Assembly: GCF_000620785.1 (NCBI RefSeq)
Contig: NZ_JIAI01000001.1
Location: 682,001-746,000 of the forward strand
Direction of reading: 5' to 3'
Length of the DNA: 64,000 nucleotides
From: Actinospineispora acaciae DSM 45401
GTDB lineage: Bacteria; Actinomycetota; Actinomycetes; Mycobacteriales; Pseudonocardiaceae
The stretch's first letter is position 1. Each line of letters begins with the position of its first letter. The notes below the pieces were generated by a model, which was not told where the DNA came from, made no database searches, and saw only the letters and a list, made by a program, of their open reading frames with translations. Positions 17,429 through 26,090 of the stretch are shown here, piece by piece. Both the position numbers and the translations under genes were made by a program.

Positions 17429-18940
17429 CTACCTGCCCTCCTCGCCGCGTTCGGCCGCTCGGCGTCGGGGCAAGGCAAAGAGCATGGCCACCATGAGCAC
17501 GCTGATCCCGGCGCCGAGCAGCATGCTCGTGCGGAAGGCGTCGGCGTGAGCGGTGCCCGCATCGGCACCGTGCCCCTCGTGGAGGTGACCGAAGAACACC
17601 ACGCCGAGCAGGGCGATGCCGAGCGCGCCGCCGACCTGCTGGCCGGTGGACATCACCCCGGCGGCGGTGGCGGCTATCGCCGGTCGAACCCGACCGAGGA
17701 TCTCGGCGAGCAGCGGGCTGAACAGGAAGCCTTCACCGACTCCCTGCAAGATCAACGGAAGGATGAGCGCGACGGCGTCCGGCGGATGAGGCCCGGTGGA
17801 GAGCGCGGCGGCCCATACCAGGCCGGCGATGGCCACCACGGCGCCGGCGATCAGGACCGGCCGTCCGTGGCGCGCGACGAACCGGGGCGCGACCAGCGAG
17901 GCGAGCAGGAGCGCAAGCCCGAGCGGGAGAAAACCCACCCCGGCGTCGAGCGCGGAGTAGCCGAGTCCCCGTTGCCAGGTCACCGCCAGCGCGAGGTAGG
18001 TCGACGCGAACAGCGCGTACACCGCCAACATCAACAACACCCCGACGGCGAAGGCCCTGTCCCGCAGCAGACCGGGTTCGACCAGCGGATCGCCGCCCCG
18101 CCGGGCCAACCGGCGTTCATGGCTGCCGAAGATCGTCAACACCGGGAGCGCCGCGACCAGGCACACCCACACCCACGGAGGCCATCCGTGGTCCCCGCCC
18201 TCGATCAGCGGCACGACCACCAGTAGCAGTACGACGGTGAGCAGGACGGTGCCGAGGAGATCGATGGAACGGGCGGTCCCCGTAGGCGATGCGGGCAGCG
18301 CCAACGGTGCGACGATCAGCAGCCCGACTCCCACCAGCGCGACCAGGCCGAAAACCGGCCGCCAGGTCGTGCCCGCCAGGTTCGCGTGCACCAGCAGTCC
18401 ACCGATCAACTGACCGATGACGGCGGCGGACCCGATCGCGGCACCCAGGAACCCGAACGCCGTGGCCTGGCGTTCTTTTGGCACGGTGTCGACAAGCAGC
18501 GCGAAGAGCTGCGGGAACATGGCCGCCGCGCCGATGCCCTGCAGCAACCGCAGTGCGATCAGCCAGCCGGCGTCGGGGGCGACGGCGGCGCCGAGGACCG
18601 CCGCGGTGAACACCGTCAGACCGACCAGGTAGAGGCGGCGCCGCCCGTACTGATCACCCAAACGCCCGCCGGTGATCAGAAAGATCGCATACGTCAGGGA
18701 GTATCCCGCGACCACGAGCTGGATTGCGGCGTCCGAGGCGTGCAGTCCTCGCTGGATCGCCGGGACAGCCACATTGATGGCGAACACCGCGAACTGAGCC
18801 AGCGCGGCACCGGTCACGAGCACCGTGAGCACCAGCCACGGCATGGCGCCGTCCCGCGCACCGGGAGCCGCCGTCCGCGCGGATTTGTCTTGATCGACCG
18901 TGTGTCGGCGGCCGCGTGGGGTCTGCGCATCCCGGTTCAT
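17429..18940 (-). CDS. MFS transporter, DHA2 (EmrB/QacA) family
   Basis: A 503-residue fourteen-helix drug:proton antiporter-2 protein. The N-terminus has AINVAVPAIQRGLHAS, ITGGRLGDQYGRRRLYLVG (motif A) and LRLLQGIGAAAMFPQ (motif B); motif C follows as GFLGAAIGSAAVIGQLIGG. Its start is 1 nt after the carboxylesterase stop (TGAGATG), so it is coupled to that gene and to the TetR-type operator at 20564-20582. Export of a compound handled by the esterase is likely (inference). The 158-nt gap to the next gene (17271-17428) holds only a CAACA-TC-TGTTG repeat at 17363-17374. Confidence 0.93.
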   Translation of the reverse strand: MNRDAQTPRGRRHTVDQDKSARTAAPGARDGAMPWLVLTVLVTGAALAQFAVFAINVAVPAIQRGLHASDAAIQLVVAGYSLTYAIFLITGGRLGDQYGRRRLYLVGLTVFTAAVLGAAVAPDAGWLIALRLLQGIGAAAMFPQLFALLVDTVPKERQATAFGFLGAAIGSAAVIGQLIGGLLVHANLAGTTWRPVFGLVALVGVGLLIVAPLALPASPTGTARSIDLLGTVLLTVVLLLVVVPLIEGGDHGWPPWVWVCLVAALPVLTIFGSHERRLARRGGDPLVEPGLLRDRAFAVGVLLMLAVYALFASTYLALAVTWQRGLGYSALDAGVGFLPLGLALLLASLVAPRFVARHGRPVLIAGAVVAIAGLVWAAALSTGPHPPDAVALILPLILQGVGEGFLFSPLLAEILGRVRPAIAATAAGVMSTGQQVGGALGIALLGVVFFGHLHEGHGADAGTAHADAFRTSMLLGAGISVLMVAMLFALPRRRAAERGEEGR

Positions 18941-18941
18941 C

Positions 18942-20522
18942 TCAGTGGCCGTCCCGCCAGAGGTCGCAGTGGTGCGCGGAATGCGGTTCGGCGGAGCGGA
19001 TGCCCCCTGCCCCCGGTGCCAGGACCTGTGCCGCCGAGTGGAGGTTGCCGGCCTGGGTGGGTGGCCAGAATGGGAGGCCAGCGCCGTTCGGATCGCCGGA
19101 GTGGGCGAACCGAGCCCAGTATCGGATCATCGTGCTGGCGAGATCTCGCTGCGGCGCGGACAGGCTCTCCGTGGTACCGGGCCTGTCGAACAGGTATCCG
19201 AGTTCGGCGGCGTGCGTGGCGCCGAGCGGCAGCCCGTCCTTGATCTTGTAGCCGGGGTTCGGGGCGTCACGGTCGGCGAACTCGTAGGCGTAGGTCGGCA
19301 CCTGCCGCGCGAGGAGCTGTGCGCTGGCCAACGAGGGACAGGTCATGCCCCGATCGGTGTTGATCGCCGCCCATGCCGCCGCCGGTGACGGATAGGACGC
19401 CTCGCGATACCGCGCGGCCGTCGCATCGGCGGCCGCTCCGAAGCTGTCACGGAGCAGGTCCCGGTAGCGCTGGGAGTCGATTGGCTCGGTGATCAGCGAG
19501 GTCAACGAGGTCATCTCGTCTCGGGTCGTGCCGATCAGCACCGCAACGCGGTGGAACGCGCCCTGCCTCAAGGCGAGGGACGGCTCCAGCGGCACCAGGG
19601 TGGAGTCGAAAGCGGGCTTGACGAACTCCGCGTTGTGGGCGAGGAGCTTGTCGATGTCGGTGATGCGGCGCAGGCACCGCACCGGCTGCCCGTCGCCCCC
19701 GCACCCGAGCAGGTCGCTCGCCCGCCGCCCGGCGTCCTCCACGGCGTGCAACGGTGCCCACGGCGAGAAGCCCGGATCGCCGGGGCGCACACCGTTGCGG
19801 GAGAAGTAGGTCAGACAGGATCCGCTCTGGATGATCACCTTGTGGAACAGGCCGGCGGCGGAAGGCGAGGTCAGGTGGGTGCAGCTGCTCATGCCACCGG
19901 CCGACTCGCCGAACAGCGTGACGTTGCCGGCGTCGCCGCCGAACGCGGCGATGTTGCGCTGCACCCAGCGCAGCGCGGCCTGCTGGTCGAGCAGGCCGAA
20001 GTTGCCGGAGTCGGGCAGGCCCGGATGGCCGAAGAACCCGAGGATGCCCAGGCGGTAGTTCACCGTCACCACCACGACGTCGCCCTCGGTGGCAAGCCGG
20101 TGGGCCAGGTAGTCGCTGCCCGCGCCGATCTGGTTCTCGCCGCCGTGCAGCCACACCATCACCGGCAGTCTCGCGGCTCCGGCCCCGCGAGGGGTGGTCA
20201 CGTTGAGGTACAGGCAGTCCTCGTTGGTGGTTCGCGGCCCACCGATGGGACTGTCGGGCTGGGCGCAGCGGCCGCCGGGCCTGGACGCGTCCCGGACCCC
20301 GGACCACGGCGGAACCGGTTGTGGCGCGCGCCAGCGCAGCTCACCCACCGGAGGCGCGGCGTAGGGAACGCCGTCGAACCGCCGATAGTCGGCCGACGAC
20401 ACTCCACGGACCTCGCCAGACTCGACACGCACCGTCGCATCGGTCGGCCCGGTGACCGCGGCGCAGCCGCCGGCCCACACCGCCATCGCGACAGCGCACC
20501 CGACCCCCAACCTCGTCCGCAC
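18942..20522 (-). CDS. carboxylesterase, type B, secreted
   Basis: A 526-residue type-B carboxylesterase. HGG at 126-128 gives the oxyanion hole, S207 in FGESAGG is the nucleophile, and the Glu and His follow in GTTRDEMTSL and THAAELGYLF. The N-terminus is a signal peptide with a weak lipobox (AGGC, C20), so it acts outside the membrane. The GTG start follows GGAGGGGAG. It leads a two-gene operon with the DHA2 exporter, downstream of a clear promoter and operator. Substrate is unknown; ester prodrugs, pyrethroid-type and carbamate esters are all processed by this family. Confidence 0.92.
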   Translation of the reverse strand: MRTRLGVGCAVAMAVWAGGCAAVTGPTDATVRVESGEVRGVSSADYRRFDGVPYAAPPVGELRWRAPQPVPPWSGVRDASRPGGRCAQPDSPIGGPRTTNEDCLYLNVTTPRGAGAARLPVMVWLHGGENQIGAGSDYLAHRLATEGDVVVVTVNYRLGILGFFGHPGLPDSGNFGLLDQQAALRWVQRNIAAFGGDAGNVTLFGESAGGMSSCTHLTSPSAAGLFHKVIIQSGSCLTYFSRNGVRPGDPGFSPWAPLHAVEDAGRRASDLLGCGGDGQPVRCLRRITDIDKLLAHNAEFVKPAFDSTLVPLEPSLALRQGAFHRVAVLIGTTRDEMTSLTSLITEPIDSQRYRDLLRDSFGAAADATAARYREASYPSPAAAWAAINTDRGMTCPSLASAQLLARQVPTYAYEFADRDAPNPGYKIKDGLPLGATHAAELGYLFDRPGTTESLSAPQRDLASTMIRYWARFAHSGDPNGAGLPFWPPTQAGNLHSAAQVLAPGAGGIRSAEPHSAHHCDLWRDGH

Positions 20523-20563
20523 AGGATCTCCCCTCCGCCGGCCGCAACTCCTCCGACGGTCCT

Positions 20564-20582
20564 GACTGACTGTCGGTCAGTC
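20564..20582. promoter_or_regulatory. TetR-type operator
   Basis: GACTGACTGTCGGTCAGTC is a perfect 19-bp GACTGAC-N5-GTCAGTC inverted repeat, the classic form of actinobacterial TetR efflux operators. It sits right at the predicted transcript start of the carboxylesterase-exporter operon. No tetR gene is adjacent. Confidence 0.7.
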
Positions 20583-20585
20583 GAG

Positions 20586-20614
20586 ACTGTAGGTGCCGGC
20601 GCGAGGGCGGACAA
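20586..20614 (-). promoter_or_regulatory. predicted promoter of the carboxylesterase operon
   Basis: On the minus strand TTGTCC (20609-20614) and TACAGT (20586-20591) are separated by exactly 17 nt. The start point would fall in the operator. The rest of the gap to 20736 shows no gene. Confidence 0.55.
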
Positions 20615-20736
20615 CCCTGTGGTCCAGTGATCACCGACACCTGAGAGCCGGGCGCACTCTCACTTCTCCCGTGCAGCACCTCCCCGGCTCCCGGGAGTTC
20701 GCGCGCAGCGACGACACGCCCGCATGCCGTGGGCGA

Positions 20737-21885
20737 TCACCGTGTGGGGTCGGCGAGGTCCAGGAAGCGCCAGTCCTTGCCGGGGGCGAGCCCGGCCAGC
20801 TCCTGGCCGCAGGCCCGGATCACGCCGTGGGCCGAGGTGATGTGCTGGGTGCCCGCTTGCACGTCGCGGACCAGGCGTTGCAGGGTGCCCGAGCGCAGCG
20901 CTGTGGTGCCGCCGTTGCGGTAGGCGAACTGCGCGACGTCGTGAACCGTCCAGGTGAGATGCGCCAGCGCCAGGCGCAGCAGCGTCCGCTCGCGCACGGA
21001 CAGCGACCCGCCCGCGGCGAGCGTGTCCCACGCCCCGCCCCAGGCCTCTCGCGCGAACGCGGCCGCCGCGCGAAAACCGGCCTCGGCCTGCGCGAACCCG
21101 ATCTGGAAGTGCTCGCTGCCGGCCAACTGCCCCGGGCGCCCGGCCTTGCGCCGGGCCATCGCCGCCAGCTCGTCGAGGATGCGGCGGCCGACCCCGAGCG
21201 CCCAGCCGGAGTGGCCGATCATCGCGATCTGGATGATCCCCAGCCGGTAGAGGTCGCCGCCGCGCACGGGCTCCTCGGTGAGCATCGGGTGCGACCACGG
21301 CCCGGGGACGAACACCTCGTCCATCGTGTAGTCGATGCTGCCGGTGGCCACCAGCCCGAGCACGTCCCAGTTGTCGATCAGCGTCGCCCGCCCCACCGGC
21401 ACCACGCAGATCCGTGGCTCGCCGGTCTCCTCGACGGCCACCGCCGTGTGGATGTAGCCGGCGTGCCTGATCCCGGACGCGAAGCCCCACGACCCGCCGA
21501 TGTCGAGCCCGCCGTCGCGCGCCCGGGCCGTGCCCGGCCGGGTGCCCTGGCCCGCGATCACCGGGAACCGCTCGCCGCCGAACAGCTCCCCGACGGCGTC
21601 GTCGCCCAGGTACGAGCCCGCGGTCCCGATCGACAGCCCGACCGCCATGAGCACCCAACCCGCCGACGGCTGCGCGTAGGAGACCGCCTCGACGACCTCC
21701 AGCGAGGACAGCGGGTCCAGCTCGGCACCGCCCAGGCAGCGCGGCACCCACATGCCGTAGAGCCCGCGCTCGTGGAACGCGGCGTCGATGTCGTCGGTCA
21801 GCCTGCCGAGCCGCTCGCTGTCCTCGGCCTGTCCGTCGAGAATGCCGTGCAGGCCCCGTGCCCGCTCGGCCAGGTCATCGGCCAT
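20737..21885 (-). CDS. acyl-CoA dehydrogenase-fold flavoprotein, probable hydroxylase/oxidase
   Basis: A 382-residue acyl-CoA dehydrogenase-like protein closer to group D flavin monooxygenases (HsaA/HpaB-like, naphthocyclinone-hydroxylase type) than to true dehydrogenases: the N-domain has LYGMWVPRCLGGAELDPLSSLEVVEAVS and the C-domain lacks the usual catalytic Glu region, ending in an AQFAYRNGGTTALRSGTLQRLVRDV helix pair. It would need a separate flavin reductase, which is not visible nearby. The ATG follows GAGGGGG. Only 30 nt separate it from the divergent fusion gene. Confidence 0.82.
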   Translation of the reverse strand: MADDLAERARGLHGILDGQAEDSERLGRLTDDIDAAFHERGLYGMWVPRCLGGAELDPLSSLEVVEAVSYAQPSAGWVLMAVGLSIGTAGSYLGDDAVGELFGGERFPVIAGQGTRPGTARARDGGLDIGGSWGFASGIRHAGYIHTAVAVEETGEPRICVVPVGRATLIDNWDVLGLVATGSIDYTMDEVFVPGPWSHPMLTEEPVRGGDLYRLGIIQIAMIGHSGWALGVGRRILDELAAMARRKAGRPGQLAGSEHFQIGFAQAEAGFRAAAAFAREAWGGAWDTLAAGGSLSVRERTLLRLALAHLTWTVHDVAQFAYRNGGTTALRSGTLQRLVRDVQAGTQHITSAHGVIRACGQELAGLAPGKDWRFLDLADPTR

Positions 21886-21915
21886 GTGCCCGTCCCCCTC
21901 GGAGGTAGCAGAACC

Positions 21916-23118
21916 TTGTCAGCGAATGTCGTTCTCGTCCATGCCGGTGAGGAACCGCCGGACGCCTACCAGGCCAGCATCTTCCTGGCCGGCCCCACCC
22001 CGCGCACCGACGACTTCGCGAGCTGGCGCCCCGACGCGATCGACCTGATCACCGACGGCTGGAACGGCGGCGACGCGTCCGCGCCACTGGCCGTGTTCGT
22101 GCCCGAGCCGAGGGACGGCGGGCGGTGGCCCGACTACGACGTCAACCGAACCTGGGAGCTGCACTGGGGCGACCGCGCCGACGTGGTGCTGTTCTGGATC
22201 CCGCGCCGGCCGGGGATGGAGGGCCGCACCACCAACGACGAATGGGGCAGGTGGAAGGACTCCGGCCGCGCCGTGCTCGGTACCCCGCCGGACGCCATGC
22301 AGGTGCGCTACCAGCGCGACTACGCCACCGAGGTGGGCGTCCCGCTGGCCGACGACCTGGCCGCGACGGTGGCCAACGCGCTGGCCCACATCGGATCCGG
22401 CGCGCTCCGGGCGGGCGGGCACCGGGATGTGCCGCTGCTGCTGTGGCGCACCGAGTCCTTCCAACGTTGGCTCACCGCCCAGACCGAGGCCGGCAACACC
22501 CTGCGGTCCGGGCGCCTGGAGTGGACCCACCGCACCGGGGACGTCGTGCTGTTCTGGGCGTTCCACGCGGTGGTCCGGGTGGCGGCCGAGGGGCGCGAGA
22601 AGGCGAACGAGCTGGTCTTCTCCCGGCCGGACGTCGCCACCGTGGTCGCCTACCGCCGCGCGCCCGAGCCGCTCGACTCCGAGGTGGTGCTGGTGCGGGA
22701 GTTCCGTACCCCGGCGAGCAGCCCGGACGGGTTCGTGCGGGAGCTGCCCGGCGGATCGGGCCGGGTGCCCGCCTCGCCGATCGAGCAGGCGCTCGCCGAG
22801 CTGGCCGAGGAGACCGGCATCCGCGTCGACGCCGGCCGGGTCCGCACCCACCACGCCCGCCAGCCCGTGGCCACCCTGTCCGCGCACCACCAGCACGTGT
22901 TCTCCGTCGAGCTGACCGCCGAGGAGATCGACCTCGCCCGCGCGAGCACCGACCCGCACGGCGTGGCCGAGGACTCCGAACGGACCTACCCCGAGGTCCA
23001 CACCCTGAAAGACCTGATCAACTCGCCGACCGTCGACTGGTCGACCCTCGGCGCGATCACCGCGGTCCTGCTCAGGACGCCTCGGCGGCCCGGTCTCGCG
23101 CCGCGTTGCCCGCGCTGA
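21916..23118 (+). CDS. nucleoside 2-deoxyribosyltransferase-like / NUDIX fusion protein
   Basis: A 400-residue two-domain protein. Residues 1-160 match the Nuc_deoxyrib_tr_3 fold (SIFLAGPTPR, DDFASWRPDAI, NRTWELHWGDRADVVLFW with E81 as candidate nucleophile). A linker of similar WELHW/VVLFW style follows (190-240). Residues 240-385 form a NUDIX domain whose box keeps E295, E298, E299 and G301 but has A286 and A294 where Glu and Arg are expected, so its hydrolase activity is doubtful. TTG start, GGAGG 10 nt upstream. Roles in nucleotide salvage or sanitation are inference. Its 3' end overlaps the convergent MHS gene by 47 nt. Confidence 0.82.
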   Translation: MSANVVLVHAGEEPPDAYQASIFLAGPTPRTDDFASWRPDAIDLITDGWNGGDASAPLAVFVPEPRDGGRWPDYDVNRTWELHWGDRADVVLFWIPRRPGMEGRTTNDEWGRWKDSGRAVLGTPPDAMQVRYQRDYATEVGVPLADDLAATVANALAHIGSGALRAGGHRDVPLLLWRTESFQRWLTAQTEAGNTLRSGRLEWTHRTGDVVLFWAFHAVVRVAAEGREKANELVFSRPDVATVVAYRRAPEPLDSEVVLVREFRTPASSPDGFVRELPGGSGRVPASPIEQALAELAEETGIRVDAGRVRTHHARQPVATLSAHHQHVFSVELTAEEIDLARASTDPHGVAEDSERTYPEVHTLKDLINSPTVDWSTLGAITAVLLRTPRRPGLAPRCPR

Positions 23119-24403
23119 GGTCGCGGCCGGGGACGTCCCGGATGAACAGGCTCGCCACGATGCCGACGATCGTCATCGCGGCCAGGTACACGCCCACCGA
23201 GTAGACGCTCCCGGTGCTGGTCTGCAGCGCCTCGGCGATGGTCGGCGCGAAGGCACCGCCGAGGACGGCGCCGAGGGCGTAGGAGATCGCCGCGCCGCTG
23301 TAGCGCACCCGGGTCGGGTACATCTCGGAGTACAGCGCCGCCTGCGGGCCGTAGGTCAGTCCCAGTCCGATCGAGTACGCCAGCAGCGCGACGATCAGCA
23401 GCCCGACGTTCGCGGTGTTCACCAGCGCCAGGAACGGGAACATCAACACCAGCTGGATCACGAAGCCGATCTGGTAGACGCGGACCCGCCCGTGCCGGTC
23501 GGACAGCCAGCCGCCCGCCAGCGTGCTGGCCAGCCAGCCCAGCGCGGCGATCATGACCGCGACCAGCACCGTGGAACGGTCCAGGTGCAGGGTCTTCACC
23601 GCGTAGGACTGTACGTACCCGCCGGTGGTCATGTAGCCGACCGCGTTGTTCGCCGCGAACAGCAGCGCGCCGGCCACCACCAGCCCCCAGTGCCGGGCGA
23701 ACAGCTCGACCAGCGGCACGCTCGCCTGTGCCCTCGCCTCGCGCACCTCCTCGAACACCGGGCTCTCCGAGACCCGGGTCCGGATCACCAGACCGACCGC
23801 GATCAGGACCACGCTCAACAGGAACGGGATGCGCCAGCCCCAGGCCAGGAACGCGGCCGGCGTGGTCGTCGCGGCGACGGCCGCGAGCACGCCGTTGGCC
23901 AGCAGCAGCCCGATCGGGACGCCGATCTGCGGGAACGCGCCGTACAGCCCGCGCCGGTCGGCGGGGGCGTGCTCGACGGCCAGCAGCGCGGCGCCGCCCC
24001 ACTCCCCGCCGGCCGAGAGCCCCTGCACGATCCGCAGCAGCACCAGCAGGATCGGGGCGCTCACGCCGATGGCCGAGGCCGGCGGCACCAGCCCCATCAG
24101 CACCGTCGAGACGCCCATCATCAGCAGCGTCAGGATCAGCATGGCCCGCCGCCCGATCTTGTCACCCAGGTGACCGGCGACGACCGCCCCGACCGGGCGG
24201 AAGAAGAAGCTGATGCCGATCGTCGCGAACGACAGGATCAGCGCGTTCCCGCCCAGCTCGGCGAAGAACTGGGTGGAGAAGACCAGTCCCGCGCAGATCG
24301 CGTAGATGAAGAAGTCGTACCACTCGATGGTGGTGCCGACCATCGCGGCGAGCACGACGCGTCGATGCTCCCTGCTGACGCCTCCGAGCACTGCGGACAT
24401 CAT
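23072..24403 (-). CDS. MFS transporter, metabolite:H+ symporter (MHS) family
   Basis: A 443-residue twelve-helix permease of the MHS (shikimate/alpha-ketoglutarate, ProP-like) family. Signatures are TIEWYDFFIYAICAGLVF, FRPVGAVVAGHLGDKIGRRAMLI, RIVQGLSAGGEWGGAALLAVEHAP and WGWRIPFLLSVVL. It imports an organic acid with protons. AGGGGG precedes the ATG. It is divergent from the meta-cleavage operon and so probably carries the aromatic acid that operon degrades, as HpaX does in classical clusters (inference). Its 3' end overlaps the NUDIX fusion gene. Confidence 0.92.
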   Translation of the reverse strand: MMSAVLGGVSREHRRVVLAAMVGTTIEWYDFFIYAICAGLVFSTQFFAELGGNALILSFATIGISFFFRPVGAVVAGHLGDKIGRRAMLILTLLMMGVSTVLMGLVPPASAIGVSAPILLVLLRIVQGLSAGGEWGGAALLAVEHAPADRRGLYGAFPQIGVPIGLLLANGVLAAVAATTTPAAFLAWGWRIPFLLSVVLIAVGLVIRTRVSESPVFEEVREARAQASVPLVELFARHWGLVVAGALLFAANNAVGYMTTGGYVQSYAVKTLHLDRSTVLVAVMIAALGWLASTLAGGWLSDRHGRVRVYQIGFVIQLVLMFPFLALVNTANVGLLIVALLAYSIGLGLTYGPQAALYSEMYPTRVRYSGAAISYALGAVLGGAFAPTIAEALQTSTGSVYSVGVYLAAMTIVGIVASLFIRDVPGRDLSAGNAARDRAAEAS

Positions 24404-24629
24404 GCCCCCTTGTCACCCGCGAGCAGCGGTACCTTGTTCACCTTTGGGCCGGGGATCGTATATACATCGCGAGGATCGTGACAAGGGCCATACGTGGGTC
24501 GCTCGCCCGTTGAACAGATGATGACCAGCACGCATCGGAGTTGTGGCGGGTGTGGAGCTTGACGACGAGCCGGCCGCCATAGTATTTGTTCATATATTAT
24601 TTCGTAGACGCAGACCGAGGAGTGACCAC
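24404..24629. promoter_or_regulatory. divergent control region of the aromatic cluster
   Basis: This 226-nt gap is unusually AT-rich for the window. Toward the permease, TTGTCA (24479-24484) and TATACG (24457-24462) are 16 nt apart, with an 8-bp GTATATAC palindrome (24458-24465) in the -10 area. Toward the enzyme operon, TTGACG (24559-24564) and TAGTAT (24580-24585) are 15 nt apart, followed by the A/T block CATATATTATTTCG. The GntR of this cluster probably binds here; the exact operator is not clear. Confidence 0.5.
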
Positions 24630-26090
24630 GTGCCCGATCCGGTCAGCACGGCGCTGGGCCTGCGCCCTGGGAAGGTCATCGCCGTACACCTGAACTACCC
24701 GAGCCGCGCCGCCCAGCGCGGACGGACGCCCCGGCACGGGTCGTACTTCCTGAAGGCGCCGTCCTCGCTGGCGGCCGACGGCGGCGAGGTCGCCCGTCCG
24801 GAGGGCACCGAGCTGCTGGCCTTCGAGGGCGAGGTCGCGCTGGTGATCGGCACCCGGGCGCGCGCGGTGTCGCCCGAGGACGGGTGGTCGCACGTGGGCT
24901 GGGTCAGCGCCGCGAACGACCTCGGGCTCTACGACCTGCGCCACGCCGACGCCGGGTCGAACCTGCGCGCCAAGAGCGGCGACGGCTTCACCCCGATCGG
25001 CCCGAACTTCCTGCCGGCCGCCGACCTGGACCCCGCTGGGCTGCGGGTGCGCACCTGGGTGAACGGCGAGCTGGTCCAGTCCGACACGACCGACACCCTG
25101 CTGTTCCCGTTCGGCCAGCTCGTCGCCGACCTGTCCCGGCTGTCCACCCTGGAGCCGGGCGACGTGATCCTCACCGGCACCCCGGCCGGCGCCTCGGTGG
25201 TCGAGCCCGGTGACCTGGTCGAGGTCGAGGTGGACAACATCGCCCCGGGGCGGCCGGCCAGCACCGGGCGGCTGCGCACCACGGTGGTCGCCGGTCCCCC
25301 GCTGGCGGGCTGGGGCGCGGCGCCGAAGGTGGACGACGGGCTGCGGGCGGCGGCCTTCGGCACGGAGGTGCCCGAGGACGGGCCCGGCGACGCGACGATC
25401 CAGCGCCTGACCACCGTCGCGGTGGCCACCCTGTCCGCGCAGCTGCGGTCCCGCGGGCTGAACAACGTGCACGTGGAAGGGGTACGGGCGGCGCGGGCCG
25501 GCGCGAGGTTCGCCGGGCGCGCGAAGACGCTGCGCTACCTGCCGCTGCGCGAGGACCTGTTCCGCGAGCGCGGCGGCGGCTACAACGCGCAGAAGCGCGC
25601 GATGGACAGCGTCGGCCCCGGCGAGGTGCTCGTGATCGAGGCTCGCGGCGTGCCGGACAGCGGCACCGTCGGGGACATCCTGGCGCTGCGCGCCCAGGTG
25701 CGCGGCGCCGTCGGGATCGTCACCGACGGCGGGCTGCGCGACTCCCAGGTGGTGGCCGGGCTGGACATCCCGGTGTTCCACGGCGCGACGCACCCCGCGG
25801 TGCTCGGGCGCCGGCACGTGCCGTGGGAGTCCGACGTGGCGATCGGCTGCGGTGGCACGACGGTCTGCCCCGGCGACGTCGTGGTCGGCGACGACGACGG
25901 GGTGCTGGTCATTCCGCCGTCACTGGTCGAGGAGGTCCTCGCGGCCGCGATCGAGCAGGAGCGCCAGGAGGAGTTCATCACCGAGCAGGTGCGCGCGGGC
26001 GAGGGCATCGACGGCCTGTACCCCCTGGGCCCGGACTGGCAGCCTGCCTATCGGGAATGGCTGCGGAAACGGAACGGGGACGACCAGTGA
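24630..26090 (+). CDS. FAH-RraA fusion enzyme (HpaG-like decarboxylase/isomerase plus aldolase-like domain)
   Basis: A 486-residue fusion. Residues 10-225 are a fumarylacetoacetate hydrolase fold of the HpaG type with metal ligands E66, E68 (FEGEVALVIG) and D97 (ANDLGLYDLR), and the YKAP-like LKAPSS and LTGTPAGASVV motifs. Residues 250-450 are RraA/4-hydroxy-4-methyl-2-oxoglutarate aldolase-like, with GTVGDILALRAQVRG and R370-D371 in DGGLRDS, the divalent-metal and pyruvate-binding positions. It may decarboxylate and isomerise the opened ring and then cleave the product (inference). GTG start with GAGGAG 7 nt upstream; the stop overlaps the GntR start. Confidence 0.9.
   Translation: MPDPVSTALGLRPGKVIAVHLNYPSRAAQRGRTPRHGSYFLKAPSSLAADGGEVARPEGTELLAFEGEVALVIGTRARAVSPEDGWSHVGWVSAANDLGLYDLRHADAGSNLRAKSGDGFTPIGPNFLPAADLDPAGLRVRTWVNGELVQSDTTDTLLFPFGQLVADLSRLSTLEPGDVILTGTPAGASVVEPGDLVEVEVDNIAPGRPASTGRLRTTVVAGPPLAGWGAAPKVDDGLRAAAFGTEVPEDGPGDATIQRLTTVAVATLSAQLRSRGLNNVHVEGVRAARAGARFAGRAKTLRYLPLREDLFRERGGGYNAQKRAMDSVGPGEVLVIEARGVPDSGTVGDILALRAQVRGAVGIVTDGGLRDSQVVAGLDIPVFHGATHPAVLGRRHVPWESDVAIGCGGTTVCPGDVVVGDDDGVLVIPPSLVEEVLAAAIEQERQEEFITEQVRAGEGIDGLYPLGPDWQPAYREWLRKRNGDDQ

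Noticed and set aside
20593..21915. Upstream open frame in phase with the NDT-NUDIX gene, across the acyl-CoA dehydrogenase-like gene.
   Set aside because: It is the antisense of a clear gene; the domain sequence begins at the TTG at 21916 after GGAGG.
24450..24600. The AT-rich stretch as a possible replication origin or integration site.
   Set aside because: It is short, has no DnaA-box cluster, and lies where two divergent promoters are expected.
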